From Sipunculus nudus (lineage: Eukaryota > Annelida > Sipuncula > Golfingiida > Sipunculidae): a stretch of 64,000 nt of DNA. Positions 11,468 to 21,870 of this stretch are shown here, piece after piece. The DNA lies in the NCBI GenBank assembly GCA_026874595.1, contig CM049320.1, positions 38,132,714 to 38,196,713 on the forward strand, given 5' to 3'. Positions within the stretch are counted from its first letter, which is position 1, and the number at the start of each line of letters is the position of its first letter. Both the position numbers and the translations under genes were made by a program. The notes under the pieces were generated by a model. It was not told the origin of the DNA. It worked only from the letters and a program-made list of their open reading frames with translations, and did no database searches.

Positions 11468-11493
11468 TGGATGTGATTACTGTGATCATCAAC

Positions 11494-11549
11494 ATGAGAC
11501 CTTTAACAGACGACGAAACCAAAACATTCTTTGAAAAGTTATCCAAATA
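11494..11549 (+). CDS. NIP7: NIP7 exon 1
   Basis: The ATG is followed by 18 complete codons and the first two bases of a Tyr codon. The donor is TA/GTAAGT (phase 2). The start is set by agreement with the conserved MRPLT N-terminus. Confidence 0.93.
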
Positions 11550-14500
11550 GTAAGTGCCAAGCACCTAATATCATTAAGATACGATTATAGAATACCTCAC
11601 ACACATGAAATGGGGTAAAATGGAGTGTCGCATAATTTGTTGCATTTCTGGTTTTCTCTCCTGAGAGTGAGAGTGAGAAAGTAACTGGATTTAGTTCATA
11701 TCTGGAGTAGTTTATATTAGGGTCATCCTCACATTCAAGGGGGAGGGGCTCCTTTCTGCACCCCCCCCCCCCTCCCCCCCCCACACCTCATCACAACATA
11801 TATCCAGTCAAGCTCCCGCCAGAGTTGGGTCCAAAAGTACTCGTACTCATAGTACTTGTACTCATGAGTACTTTTTTGAGTACTCAGTACTTGTACTCAA
11901 GTACTTTTTAAAAATCACAAAAGTACTTGTACTCGGGTACTTTGAAAGTACTCGGTACTCATATGAGTATTTCATGAGTACTTTTGGGTATTTCATATAT
12001 CATTAAAATTCATAGACAAACTTTAATCTCAATTTATTTTATCTTAAGAGTTTATTATAGTATATTATAGTAAGATATTATATATAATATAAAACATATA
12101 TAATATCATATATAATAGTACTTGAAATAATCCATCTGTTACTATTACAGCATTTTAGCATCGATAATTTCTATTACTATTACTTGGCTTCTATTACTAA
12201 TACTAATACTTTTATTTAATATAAAATATAAATAAATTGAAATACATTCATGCAATTCATGTGTACATGTAAACAGCATTATATATTTCCAGCAAGATTA
12301 GTACAACATAGTCATCAATATGACATTAAATCAGCAAATTCATACTGAGTTATATTTTAAGAGAAAAATTCTAATTTTTGAAAGATCCAAAAATAAAAAA
12401 GTTAAGGTTTGCCACAATTCAATACAATTAAATATACTCAGAACCTGTTCATCAAAACATAAACTCAGCAGTTCTCTGGATCATGGGCTAAATAAGCTTG
12501 AATTGATTTATATATGAAACTGAATGTGATTGTAGGTTTAGCAGATTTTCAGTGGGAATTGCAGTCTTTGATGAGCTCTGTACACAGTCTGTGGCACAAC
12601 TAAGATTCATCTGTTGACTGTCTACTGATTAACCCATGTAAAGCTGTGACTAGTATCAGACCATACACCCTGTAGCTACACCAACATAGGCTGCAGCATC
12701 ACATTCTACTATCAGCTGACAATAACTTGCCCAACATACTGTGTATGCTCACAAAGGACTTCTCCAATGTTTAATGGCCAAGCCTACGAAATGAATCAAC
12801 AAAGAGAACTGGGGGTTAACCTCAAGCCAAAGCCTTCTGTCCAGTGCCCACTGGACCATGAAAGCACCCAGCATTAACTAATCACACTAGACAAGGCCCT
12901 TTACTGTGCTCTATCAACCTAATCAAACAAACACTCATTCATCAGATGTGTTAGCCTAGGGTTGTAATAGAAAAGTAATAGCTATTATTCTATTACTTGT
13001 GGTACTATTACCATTACTAGTTCAAATTTCTGTTGTTAATACTCATAAATAATTACACATGATGAATGACATGGTCAGACTATCAGATATGTTATTTTAT
13101 ACTATTTTCAAATTATCGGTTGTCATTAATTATCTTCATAATGCTACAGCCACATATAATTCATAAGTTGATATTATATAAATAATAAGATATGGTTCCT
13201 ATTATAATTGTTATTATAATTGTTATCATTGTTATTATTATATGATTACATATGGTTAACATATGGTTATATGCCTTATACAATGTCACTGAGATTTCCT
13301 TTAAAAATATAACTTTTATATATTAACTTTTATATAACTTTTTATGTTGTAGTTTCTGAACATTCCCACCACTATTTGAATTTGCATAATATAACATTAA
13401 GTAAATTGTATATCTTGTCCTTGCTAAAAAATATATTTTTGGGAACCTATGAGACCAGATGTTTCTTCAATGCAAACCCTCTACTGTAAAAAGTTAATGC
13501 TTTCATATATTTCAACTGTTTATGGCCTGTTTGGTTACAAAAAGTACTCATTAAAGTACTCATGAGTACATTTTGAGTACTCGGTACTTGTACTCGAGTA
13601 CTTTTGAAGAAAGTGCAAAAGTACTCATACTTGTACTTGAGTACTTTTAAAGTACTCAGTACTCGTACTGGAGTAGTCTAAAAGTACTCGGACCCAACTC
13701 TGGCTCCAGGACACCTAGAGTGACCTGGGTATACATGCGGTAATGACTAAAACCCGGATGTTGGGATGTCACATACCAAAATGCGTGGACTAAAACCCGG
13801 ATGCTTTTTCTGGATGTGAAACTAAATTGACTTAAACTCTACATCATTCTTTAGTTTCATCTGTCAGTCTTGGAATATTTGGCATCTCTGTACTCTTATT
13901 AAATGATAGGCCAAATTTCGCTCCAACTTTGTTCCTGCTTCTTGGAATTCCTATGACATGAAGAATATTTTATCAAAGCTTTGTATGCATTCCCAGAAAA
14001 ATGCATACTAGCCCAGCAAGGAGTGTCCAGAGCCAATGTTGTTATGTTTCCTTTTGAGTGACAGCTAACCAGCCAAGCAACTTGCCTACATAGACCACAT
14101 GCTCAGACAGACGGGCTGGAAACCCTGCCGACAAGGAGCATTGTCAATTCACCTGTCGGGGTTTTCGGCCAGTCTTTCTGAGTCTGTGGTTACATTTGTT
14201 TTGATTGACAGCTATCCTGTCATGAAACCCACATTCACAGGACTATGTGCCAGATGGGTATTGGAATTCTTTTTGTGAGCAAATGGGCATACACGCTGGA
14301 TATATCAGGTCTGTTAGCTGTCAATCAAATCAAATATAACAACATTGGCTTTTTGACACTCCACGCTGGGCTGGTATGCGTGTTCCTGGAAACACATACA
14401 TTTTTACAATAAAATAGTTTTTATTATACTTCTTTTGTAATTAAAATTTAAATAAGAAATATCATAAAAGATTATTTCAGAAATTTCTATTGTATTTCTT

Positions 14501-17500
14501 TAATAAATTATCTCAGATCATGATTTAACAGTGCATGATTATAATGCATATCAATGGGGAATCCAAAGATGGGTTCCAGCCATTTACTAGGGATAGCATT
14601 GCAGTTTTTGTTTTGAATGGGATGTATAGATGCGGTCTTTGCAGCCATGTTGCCTGGGTTTCTTTGGTGCGATTTATGAAATGACTTGTGTCACAGCACA
14701 AAGGAGGACATACTGATATCCATTTGAAAAACTTGGATCAGCTTTGTAGAAATATGATGTTTAAATTGATCATTTTGGGCCCAGCTGATAGTAAAAATGA
14801 ATGCATATTGAACGCTTACGATTCTTTTCCAGCATCGGTGAGAACATCAAACTTCTGATTGATCGTCCAGATGGCCCTTACTGTTTCCGCTTACACAAGG
14901 ACAGGGTTTACTATGTCAGGTATAGTGTAACTGCACTGTTTTAATTCCCTGACAGGTTTTATATCTGTTATGCTGTATTCAAGCTATATAAGGCCAATAA
15001 AAAATAAAAGATTTGGTTCTCAGACACCGCCTGCGTAAATTTTAACCCCCCAACCCCCTCAATCAAACATTTTCAATTTGATTTTCAACTTTCAAGAAAA
15101 TAAGATAATACAATTTTGATACTATTTTGACCTTTTTACAAAAAAAAAATGTTAATTTTATGCTTTTCCCTGATAAAATGACATTTTTATTGAAACATAC
15201 AAAAAAAGGTAAAAAATAAAATACCACCTGCAGTGATTTCTGAAATTGCCTGAGAACCAAACCTTTTTAGTTTTTTGGCCTAAGTATTATTATCTCCTTG
15301 TACCTTAGGCTTGTGAATTGTGAGGGAACTTAGAGTTGATTCAATTATCTATTCCTTATCTTTGATTCAGTTCTTACTGAAGTAGTATATTTCAGACGTT
15401 GTAAAAAAAATAAGAACAATTTCACCAAAATTATGTTATTAAATTTCAGCAAATAAAACAAAAATATAGCTTATCCTCTGTTTGTCACAACTAAATATGT
15501 TGTGGAGTGGTCCACCAGTGAATGTTTAAAGTAGATTCGGGTCACATAGGCATTGAAGACCTTCGACATCACAACCTGTTTTGTTAAATTTGACAGGTCA
15601 CCAAGGACTTTTGGATGGTACATACAAAAATAATAATCATAATTAATCAGTCTATTCAGGTGTTAATAAATGATTACAGTTAAACAAAGGCTTGCAGGTC
15701 TGATCTCAGATATAATATTTGAGATGTCTCTCTGTTTATTATCTCTGGCAGTTTTTTTAGCAGCATTCTAGTCATGTTTGAGTGCTAATAATCTTTAAAT
15801 GAATGTGCTGCTTCAAGTTTAACAGTAAGTTAATGAGTTAATACCAACTTCATATATTGTATGTACACTGCCAAAAATAAAAGATAAATTTTCTTGCCCT
15901 ACTCCCTAAAATTTCTTACTTCATGTTTAGTGAAAAATATCTTGTGGCAAGAAAATTTTCTTGGGAGTGTGGCAAGAAAAGTTTTCTTGTAATGGAAAAG
16001 AAAATCTTTTAAAATAACAAGATTTTTCTAATTTTGATAAGATATTTTTTTTTGCTATCAGAAAAAGATGGCAATAAATAATATCACACACCCACATAGT
16101 GCATGTGCTTGCACATAACAAAATAAATTTCTTTTTATAAGAAAAAAATCTTATGACAAAAGTATTTTCTCGGGAGTCAGTAAGAATTTTTCATCTTACA
16201 CTGGTCAGGAAAATATTTCTTCTGACAAGATAATATATCTTGTCCTAAGAAAAGTAAGATTTCTTGTCAGAAAATATTTTTTACCAAGGAATTTCATCAT
16301 AACAAGAAATTTTTTTTGGCACTGTACATCATATAAAGTCAAAACCTTATTTCTTAACACTAAAAAATAAAATTTGCATCCTTTTCAATATTGACATTGT
16401 TGTTTTGGTTTCAGTGAATATTTGATGAAAAGGGCTGCAAATGTGGCCAGAGAAAACCTCATCAGCTTTGGTACATGCTTTGGGAAGTTCACAAAAACAG
16501 GAAAATTCCGTCTGCACATCACAGCACTGGATTTTCTAGCTCCATATGCAAAGGTAGGAAACCACTCTCTCCCTCTTGACATTTTCCCCTTTTTTCACAT
16601 TTCCCCCAAAATATACTGAAAAGTTTACTCTCCACCTTTCATATCTTTGTTTATATATCCTTAATACAGTGGAAATTAAATGCACATGAATTAGTTTGAA
16701 TCAATCCGCACACATCTGTATGGAGCTGTAATTTGAGGGTGAAGGCGCGGTCATCCCAAGAGCATTCCTCCAGCTTCTACTTAGGGAAAATATGGTCTGT
16801 AGGCAAAAAAGCTCTCTTTGCAGATAGATTCCCACCTGAAGACTGCCCACAGAGTACTGTCCTGTTGTATTTTTGTACCCTTATCAACCCTGACCTCACA
16901 AAAATTTCATAACTGCTCATTCCATTTGAAACACGTCGGCCAAATCTGTTAGCTTCTTGCCTTGGATGTACATAGGGTGATGCCATGGAAAGTATCCCTG
17001 CAAGGCAAGGTCAAGGCCAGGTCAACTGCACACCTGGTGTGTGCTGTGTAAGAACAAACCAGTGTATTTTGTGTACAGGCACTGTCAGTCCTCACATATT
17101 TTATCTTTAAGGCCATAAGACAGGACTGATTCAAGAAATAGAGGGGATATTTTCAGGTATCCTGATGTGTAACATGCCAGGAAGTCACCTCTGATGGACG
17201 ATGAATGAGGAATCTTATAATAAACTGACCTTTCTAGCAAATTACTGGTCATATTTGATGTTCAGTAATATATCAAGCCCATTTTGTAAAAATTATTATG
17301 GCAAACCAATGTATTCTTTGCTCTTTTTATGAGTTAGCAGTAATGGCAGCACGGTGAGTTTCCTGCAAATTTTGCCATAATTGGTGGTGTCATCTTGGGA
17401 TTCCAAACCAGGACCTGTCCAAACTAGTCCATACATGGCCTTCATCTCCTATGTGACCTCGGATGTATATGTGCTGGATGGACATTATGGTCCATGGGCC

Positions 17501-20500
17501 GAATAAAAATCCATCGTAGAACCTGCCCAACAGTTTTTTATGATGGGTCTGGGGGCCTCAGGTGAAATGATGCACGTAACATTAGCACAGTGTGAGCCCA
17601 TGTTTCAGGTCCCTGAGTCACAGCAACATGCAATGTATTACAATTTTTTAGGTCAAGTCATTTTGGGCATCTCCTGATTGACAGGTGTTGTTGCCTGGGT
17701 GAAACATGTAGTCCCATTCACTGTGTTTATGTTGACACTTTTTTAACACTCGTGTACAAGAGTAAGCTAATCGTTTCAGAGCAATATTTTTGCACATACC
17801 AATTTATTACAAGAGAAGAAGTTATTTTATATTTGATAAGCCCGTTTAAGTCTGTGTAGTACTGAATTGGCTGGTCAGTTATAGTTGAAATTCTACCTAT
17901 GTGCTCAAAAATCTGTACAACCTAAAATTGAAGGTCTACTGGAGTGCTAAAAAAATCTGTACAACCTAAAATTAAAGGTCTACTGGAGTGCTAAAAAAAT
18001 CTGTACAACCTAAAATTAAAGGTCTACTGGAGTGTTAAAAAAATCTGTACTGCTTAAAATCAAAGGTCTACTAGATTGCTAAAAAAATCTGTACTACCTA
18101 AAATTATAGGTCTACTTGAGTGCTAAAAAATCTGTACTACCTAAAATTATAGGTCTATTTGAGTGCTCAAAAAATCTGTACTTCCTAAAATCAAAGGTCT
18201 ACTAGATTGCTAAAAAAATCTGTACTGCCTAAAATCAAAGGTCTACTAGATTGCTAAAAAAATCTGTACTACCTAAAATTATAGGTCTACTTGAGTGCTC
18301 AAAATTCTTAAAAATGCAGGTTGATGCAGTTAATTGGTTGGAATTCTATGATCTGGTACACTCCTGTGTAAACCATGATCCTGCAGGGCTGGATCAGCTA
18401 ATCTCTGTAACCTAATAGTATCGATTTATGTTTTAAATACAGATTCTGTCTATACAAAGAGATATATTTAAATTCGTCATTTTACATGTACCATGTGAAA
18501 TCATGCAGAACAGGCTTTCCTGTTACCAAAACTGGTTTAGTATTTTGGAGTGCAGCCTTTTAAGATTATCAATGAGAACCATTTATGATATGTATTTTTT
18601 TCAATTCTCAGTATAAAGTGTGGCTAAAACCCAGTGCTGAGCAGCAGTTCCTGTATGGACATCATGTGATGAAGTCAGGACTGGGCCGCATCACAGAAAA
18701 CACACCACAGTATCAGGGGGTTATCGTGTACTCGATGGGAGATCTGCCACTGGTGAGTCAGAATTCCTTTATTTGGGCCCCGCTTGAATTTAAGCAGGTG
18801 CCCTATACTAATCACCCTGTCCATCTGTTTGTCCGCCCATCCGTAGGTCCACAAATTGATTTCTAGATGATAACCCCAGTTTGGATGGACATACAGATTT
18901 CAAACTTTACTTATATATGGCCCAACATTAAAGCAAGAACCCTACTGATTTGAGGGTCAGGCAGTCAAAGGTTTAGGACACAGGACCCACATCTTTTAAA
19001 GTTTGTAGAAGCATTTTAAGCCAAACTTAGCATCTATGACCTTACATCTAGCATCACTCGGGCCACACTGGAAGTTTGTGGGCCTTTTGCGGGGCTTCTT
19101 TCAAGATCAAATAAATCAATCCTAATTTTGCATAATCTATTAAAACATGCAAAGAATCTAAACCTGTCAGAAATATACAAACACAAAGTAACATAAGGCA
19201 TCAAAACAGAGTCTTGTGAATCCAACATTTGGCAAAATTATGAAACCACTAGAAAATTATACTAGCATGATCATGGCGGCAGAGGGCCAAAGTAGTACAG
19301 TTTTGTTAATAATTTTATTTATTGATACTGTTGATGCCTTTTACAGTTTAATAAGCAGTTATTGAGGTATAAACATTCTTTCAGAAGTGTTTGAATTCAA
19401 TATTCCTTACTTAAACTCTGTAGAACTAAAGATGAGATGCACATATCATGTATGTCCATGTTGTTTGACACTTGGGTATGTTATATGACACAGGTAAACA
19501 GACTATTTTCATCATAATTACAATTAAAATGTGCCAGTTACAATTAATAATGTTCACAAATGGTCTCATAAATCCAGGCATGGACATCTAGCTTTCAATA
19601 ATATTTTCATCATTAATTCATTTAATTATATTAAATAATTGTATCCCAAAATAAAGTTGGGATACCATGGTTTAAGCCCGGTTGCCACCCCAGAAATTTT
19701 GTTTGGATGTGATAACTCAAAAATTATTAGACGGATCTTTACCTAACTTCACATGTGCATAGATATGGGTGAGAGGAGGAAGCTTTTTTTTAAATGGGGT
19801 CATGACCTTTACTAGTAGAGTGACCTTGACTTGAATAGGTCCATTTTGGGGGAAAATCACACAAATTGTTAAATATCTCAAGAACTCTTGCATGGATTGA
19901 TCTGAAAATCAAGTTGACCAAAGATCTTGTATAGTGTTGTCATGTTCCAGAAACTGGTGGCGACACCTGTTATCTTTTTCTTGTTTTCCTGCCACTTAAT
20001 ACCCCCATCATTGCCTCTTAACAGTACTGTGAGCATTATCAGTAAAAAACTAATGGACAGATTTCTTTCCTATTATGCAAATACATAGACATGGGTTATG
20101 GGAAGATGTATACTTAAATTGGGGTCGTGACCTTTCCTATCAGAGTGGCCTTGACCTTAAATATTGCCATATAATGTGAAAATCACACAAAATCATAAAT
20201 ATCTCAATAAGGGATGCATGGATTGGTCCAAAAATCAAATTGACCAAAGATCTTGGATAGCTTTTTCTTCTGCAGAAGACAGGTGGCGCCACCTTATGTC
20301 TTTTTCTTGTTTTCATGCCTTTTAATACCCCATTATTGCCACTTCACAGTACTGTGAGCATTATAAGTCTAAAACTAATGGACAGATTGGGCTTATTTAT
20401 TGTGCATGTCCATTGATCTTTGATACCTCCATCTTGTGTTCAAGACTGGTGGTGCCATCTGCAATAGTTTTGTGGTGGCGTCCATCTGTACATGTGCTTT

Positions 20501-21865
20501 TGGTGAAAATTGCTCATACCTCTGGAGTGGTTCAAGGTATTGGTCTTTAAATTTGGCATGTATATCCAACTTGGAAAATTTTCTAATAAACCAGACAGGT
20601 GGTGCCACCTACCTTCCCGTTTCCGTAAAATAAATTAATTAAAGAGTGATTCACCCTTTTAGCCCCCGTATTTGGTGAAAAATATTGTTTCTCAAGTTGA
20701 TAGATGGAAGAAACCAAAGTCGCTTGCCAAGTGTCAGTATATGCTGCTGAAGACAGGGGGCCTATTCTTAAAGAAGGGGAGGGGATTAATTGTTTTGGGA
20801 TACTATGGCACCTGCGGTGCCAAGAAATATCTAGTTTAATTTTAGATTTATTATAACTTCAAGGTCAACTTCAGCTGAGCACAGTGACCCATGCCATGGG
20901 TCCCATGATCTCCTTGTTTTCCCTGTAGCACTGTTGTTTAATTTTCACAGATTATGCACAAAATTTATGATGTTATGAGAATTTTTCCATTAAAACCGAA
21001 ACGCCAAATTTTAAGTATGAAGCAAAACCATATAGAACCAGTTTCCCGAGAACCAAAACAAACCAGTTTCGAATTTTCGAGTCGGCCCTCGGTGTACTTC
21101 CATAGTATATGTATAATTTTACTTTTATAAGTCTAGTGAATTCTGTGTGTATGACTAATAAATGCTTGTACCACAGAAAAAAAATTATGGTTTTCTTCAA
21201 ATGAAAGATTTTAGTGTCCTTTGAAAATTAGGCAAAGTCTGTGTTACTGCATCTCGTCCCCAGTGTATTGTGGACACTTTGGAAAGTAATGTTCTGGATC
21301 ATGAGGTCTTCTCGGTCTTCAGTTGAGGTATTAATAAAATGTCTGTGGTTCAGGTGAGATACAATATCTCAACAACAGTGGCTCAAAATGTCCTGAAATT
21401 TGAAAGGGGTACATATTAACATGTAAGTTTTATTCATTTTGAGAGTGGGAACTTATAAATAGTAATGTGAGCTTAATGTACCAGTCTGAGGTTGTGAATC
21501 GTTTTCTTTTTATTCTTGCCCTGTGCAAACTTAATTTAAGACAATCAGCTTAGCCTGTTCTTCAAATGCGAGACATGATATTTAGAAAATACAAACAGAT
21601 CATGCAGTAATGTTTATATTAGTTTTGCATTTCTGGACAATGAACTAATTAAAATGGCTAGTCCTGAAAGTATACAAGATTATGTAGATGAGCATTTGCC
21701 CCTGTGTTTGATTGTATGTGGAATTTTCTTTTTTTACATTTCCAGGGGTTTGGAGTATCTGCTAAGTCAACCCAGGAATGTCGCCATGCCGACCCCATGA
21801 CAATCTTGTGCTTCCACCAAGCTGACATCGGAGAATATATCCGGAGTGAAGATGCCTTAACATGA
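11494..21865 (+). CDS. NIP7: 60S ribosome subunit biogenesis protein NIP7 homolog (five exons)
   Basis: The exons are 11494-11549, 14833-14919, 16415-16553, 18612-18752 and 21746-21865. All junctions are GT-AG and the total is 543 nt, giving 180 residues plus stop, the same length as vertebrate NIP7. The product begins [16 protein letters not shown] and ends in [14 protein letters not shown]. It has the N-terminal pre-PUA domain (about residues 1-94) with the [20 protein letters not shown] signature, then the C-terminal PUA RNA-binding domain (about 95-175) with [15 protein letters not shown] and the FHQADIGEY end. NIP7 acts in the nucleolus in 60S assembly and 27S pre-rRNA (vertebrates: also 34S) processing, with partners such as NOP8 and FTSJ3 in other species. 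The introns (3.3, 1.5, 2.1 and 3.0 kb) are full of transposon relics. No disabling change was seen. This is an expressed-type housekeeping gene and the identification is firm. Confidence 0.96.
11754..11782. repeat. C-rich low-complexity tract
   Basis: Near-continuous C with a single T, just upstream of the hAT-like element in NIP7 intron 1. Confidence 0.7.
11818..13703. mobile_element. Non-autonomous hAT-like element, 1.9 kb
   Basis: The left end CAGAGTTGGGTCC and the right end GGACCCAACTCTG are perfect 13-bp inverted termini, each followed inward by blocks of AGTACT/TACTCGTACT repeats (11830-11995 and 13545-13690). The flanks GCTCCCGC and GCTCCAGG match at 6 of 8 positions, as expected of a decayed 8-bp target duplication. 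CAGxG termini with 8-bp duplications are characteristic of hAT elements. The interior has TATTACTATTAC-type simple sequence (12165-12220, 12965-13020) and a more complex block (12480-12930), but no intact transposase frame. Confidence 0.75.
13983..14399. mobile_element. Fold-back (long TIR) element with a nested inner hairpin
   Basis: The arms at 13983-14067 and 14314-14399 are about 85-bp imperfect inverted repeats; shared strings include AGCCCAGC, GGAGTGTC and AGCCAATGTTGTTAT. Inside, 14101-14132 and about 14152-14182 form a second inverted pair (CTCAGACAGACGGGCTGG against CTCAGAAAGACTGGCC). It carries no gene. It lies in NIP7 intron 1. Confidence 0.75.
14833..14919 (+). CDS. NIP7: NIP7 exon 2
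   Basis: The acceptor is TTCTTTTCCAG and the donor CAG/GTATAG. It completes the split Tyr codon and encodes [20 protein letters not shown] and following residues up to YYVS. Confidence 0.93.
14991..15281. mobile_element. TIR MITE (GGTTCTCAGGCA family), copy 2
   Basis: The left end AGGCCAATAAAAAATAAAAG followed by GGTTCTCAGACA matches the inverted right end (TGCCTGAGAACCAAACC, then a T-rich run and TTGGCCT). The internal sequence resembles the element at 7569-7879 read in the opposite orientation. It lies in NIP7 intron 2. Confidence 0.75.
15862..16326. mobile_element. TIR MITE with TA-flanked CACTGCCAAAAA ends
   Basis: The left end GTACACTGCCAAAAA and the reverse-complemented right end GTACAGTGCCAAAAAAAA are inverted repeats, each preceded by TA, the Tc1/mariner-type target duplication. 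The interior has many copies of TTTTCTTG/CAAGAAAA in both orientations, giving strong self-complementarity. There is no transposase. It lies in NIP7 intron 2. Confidence 0.6.
16415..16553 (+). CDS. NIP7: NIP7 exon 3
   Basis: The acceptor is TTGGTTTCAG and the donor AAG/GTAGGA. It encodes the pre-PUA core, including [20 protein letters not shown], and ends with the codon for Lys before YKVW. Confidence 0.94.
16627..17900. other. NIP7 intron 3, unannotated part
   Basis: No exon, TIR pair or conserved frame was seen between the end of exon 3 and the 44-bp minisatellite. Confidence 0.45.
17901..18304. repeat. 44-bp minisatellite, about nine copies
   Basis: The unit contains AAAAAAATCTGTAC, CCTAAAATT, and AGGTCTACT-GAGTGCT. 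Copies differ mainly at a few positions (AACC/TACC/TGCC, TATAGG/CAAAGG, TGGAG/TAGAT/TTGAG). CCTAAAATTATAGG within the unit can fold back. It lies in NIP7 intron 3. Confidence 0.85.
18612..18752 (+). CDS. NIP7: NIP7 exon 4
   Basis: The acceptor is TCAATTCTCAG and the donor CTG/GTGAGT, both phase 0. It encodes [19 protein letters not shown] through VYSMGDLPL, the first part of the PUA domain. Confidence 0.94.
19641..20803. mobile_element. TIR element (GTATCC family) with GGTGGCGCCACC modules, copy 1
   Basis: The left end GTATCCCAAAA and right end TTTTGGGATAC are perfect 11-bp inverted repeats, 1.16 kb apart. The interior is a series of about 150-350-bp modules. Each holds 'GTGAGCATTAT..GT..AAAACTAATGGACAGAT', 'TTGACCAAAGATCTTG' and a variant of the palindrome GGTGGCGCCACC (19957, 20282, 20449, 20599). 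No transposase is encoded. A second copy lies at 32115-33276. It lies in NIP7 intron 4. Confidence 0.65.
20856..20920 (-). repeat. Fragment resembling a pearl/Helitron-like 5' end
   Basis: CAGCTGAGCACAGTGACCCATG resembles, in the opposite sense, the terminal GTGACCC..GCTCAGC signature seen at 59195 and at about 26385-26341. Confidence 0.35.
21746..21865 (+). CDS. NIP7: NIP7 exon 5 (terminal)
   Basis: The acceptor is TTTACATTTCCAG. It encodes [13 protein letters not shown] through DALT and stops at TGA 21863-21865. Confidence 0.94.
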   Translation, partial: GFGVSAKSTQECRHADPMTILCFHQADIGEYIRSEDALT

Positions 21866-21870
21866 ATAAA
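21865..21870 (+). promoter_or_regulatory. NIP7: AATAAA overlapping the NIP7 stop codon
   Basis: The last base of the TGA stop is the first base of AATAAA. If this hexamer is used, the 3' UTR would be only about 15-30 nt. Other AATAAA-like signals within the next few hundred bases are not obvious. Confidence 0.5.

Noticed and set aside
11539-11784. 81-codon minus-strand frame with poly-Gly
   Set aside because: The poly-Gly comes from the C-run upstream of the hAT-like element. The frame lies inside NIP7 intron 1 and overlaps exon 1 antisense.
17901-18304. Possible CRISPR-like array (regular repeats)
   Set aside because: The repeats are directly adjacent 44-bp units with no unique spacers, in an intron of an animal gene; it is a minisatellite.
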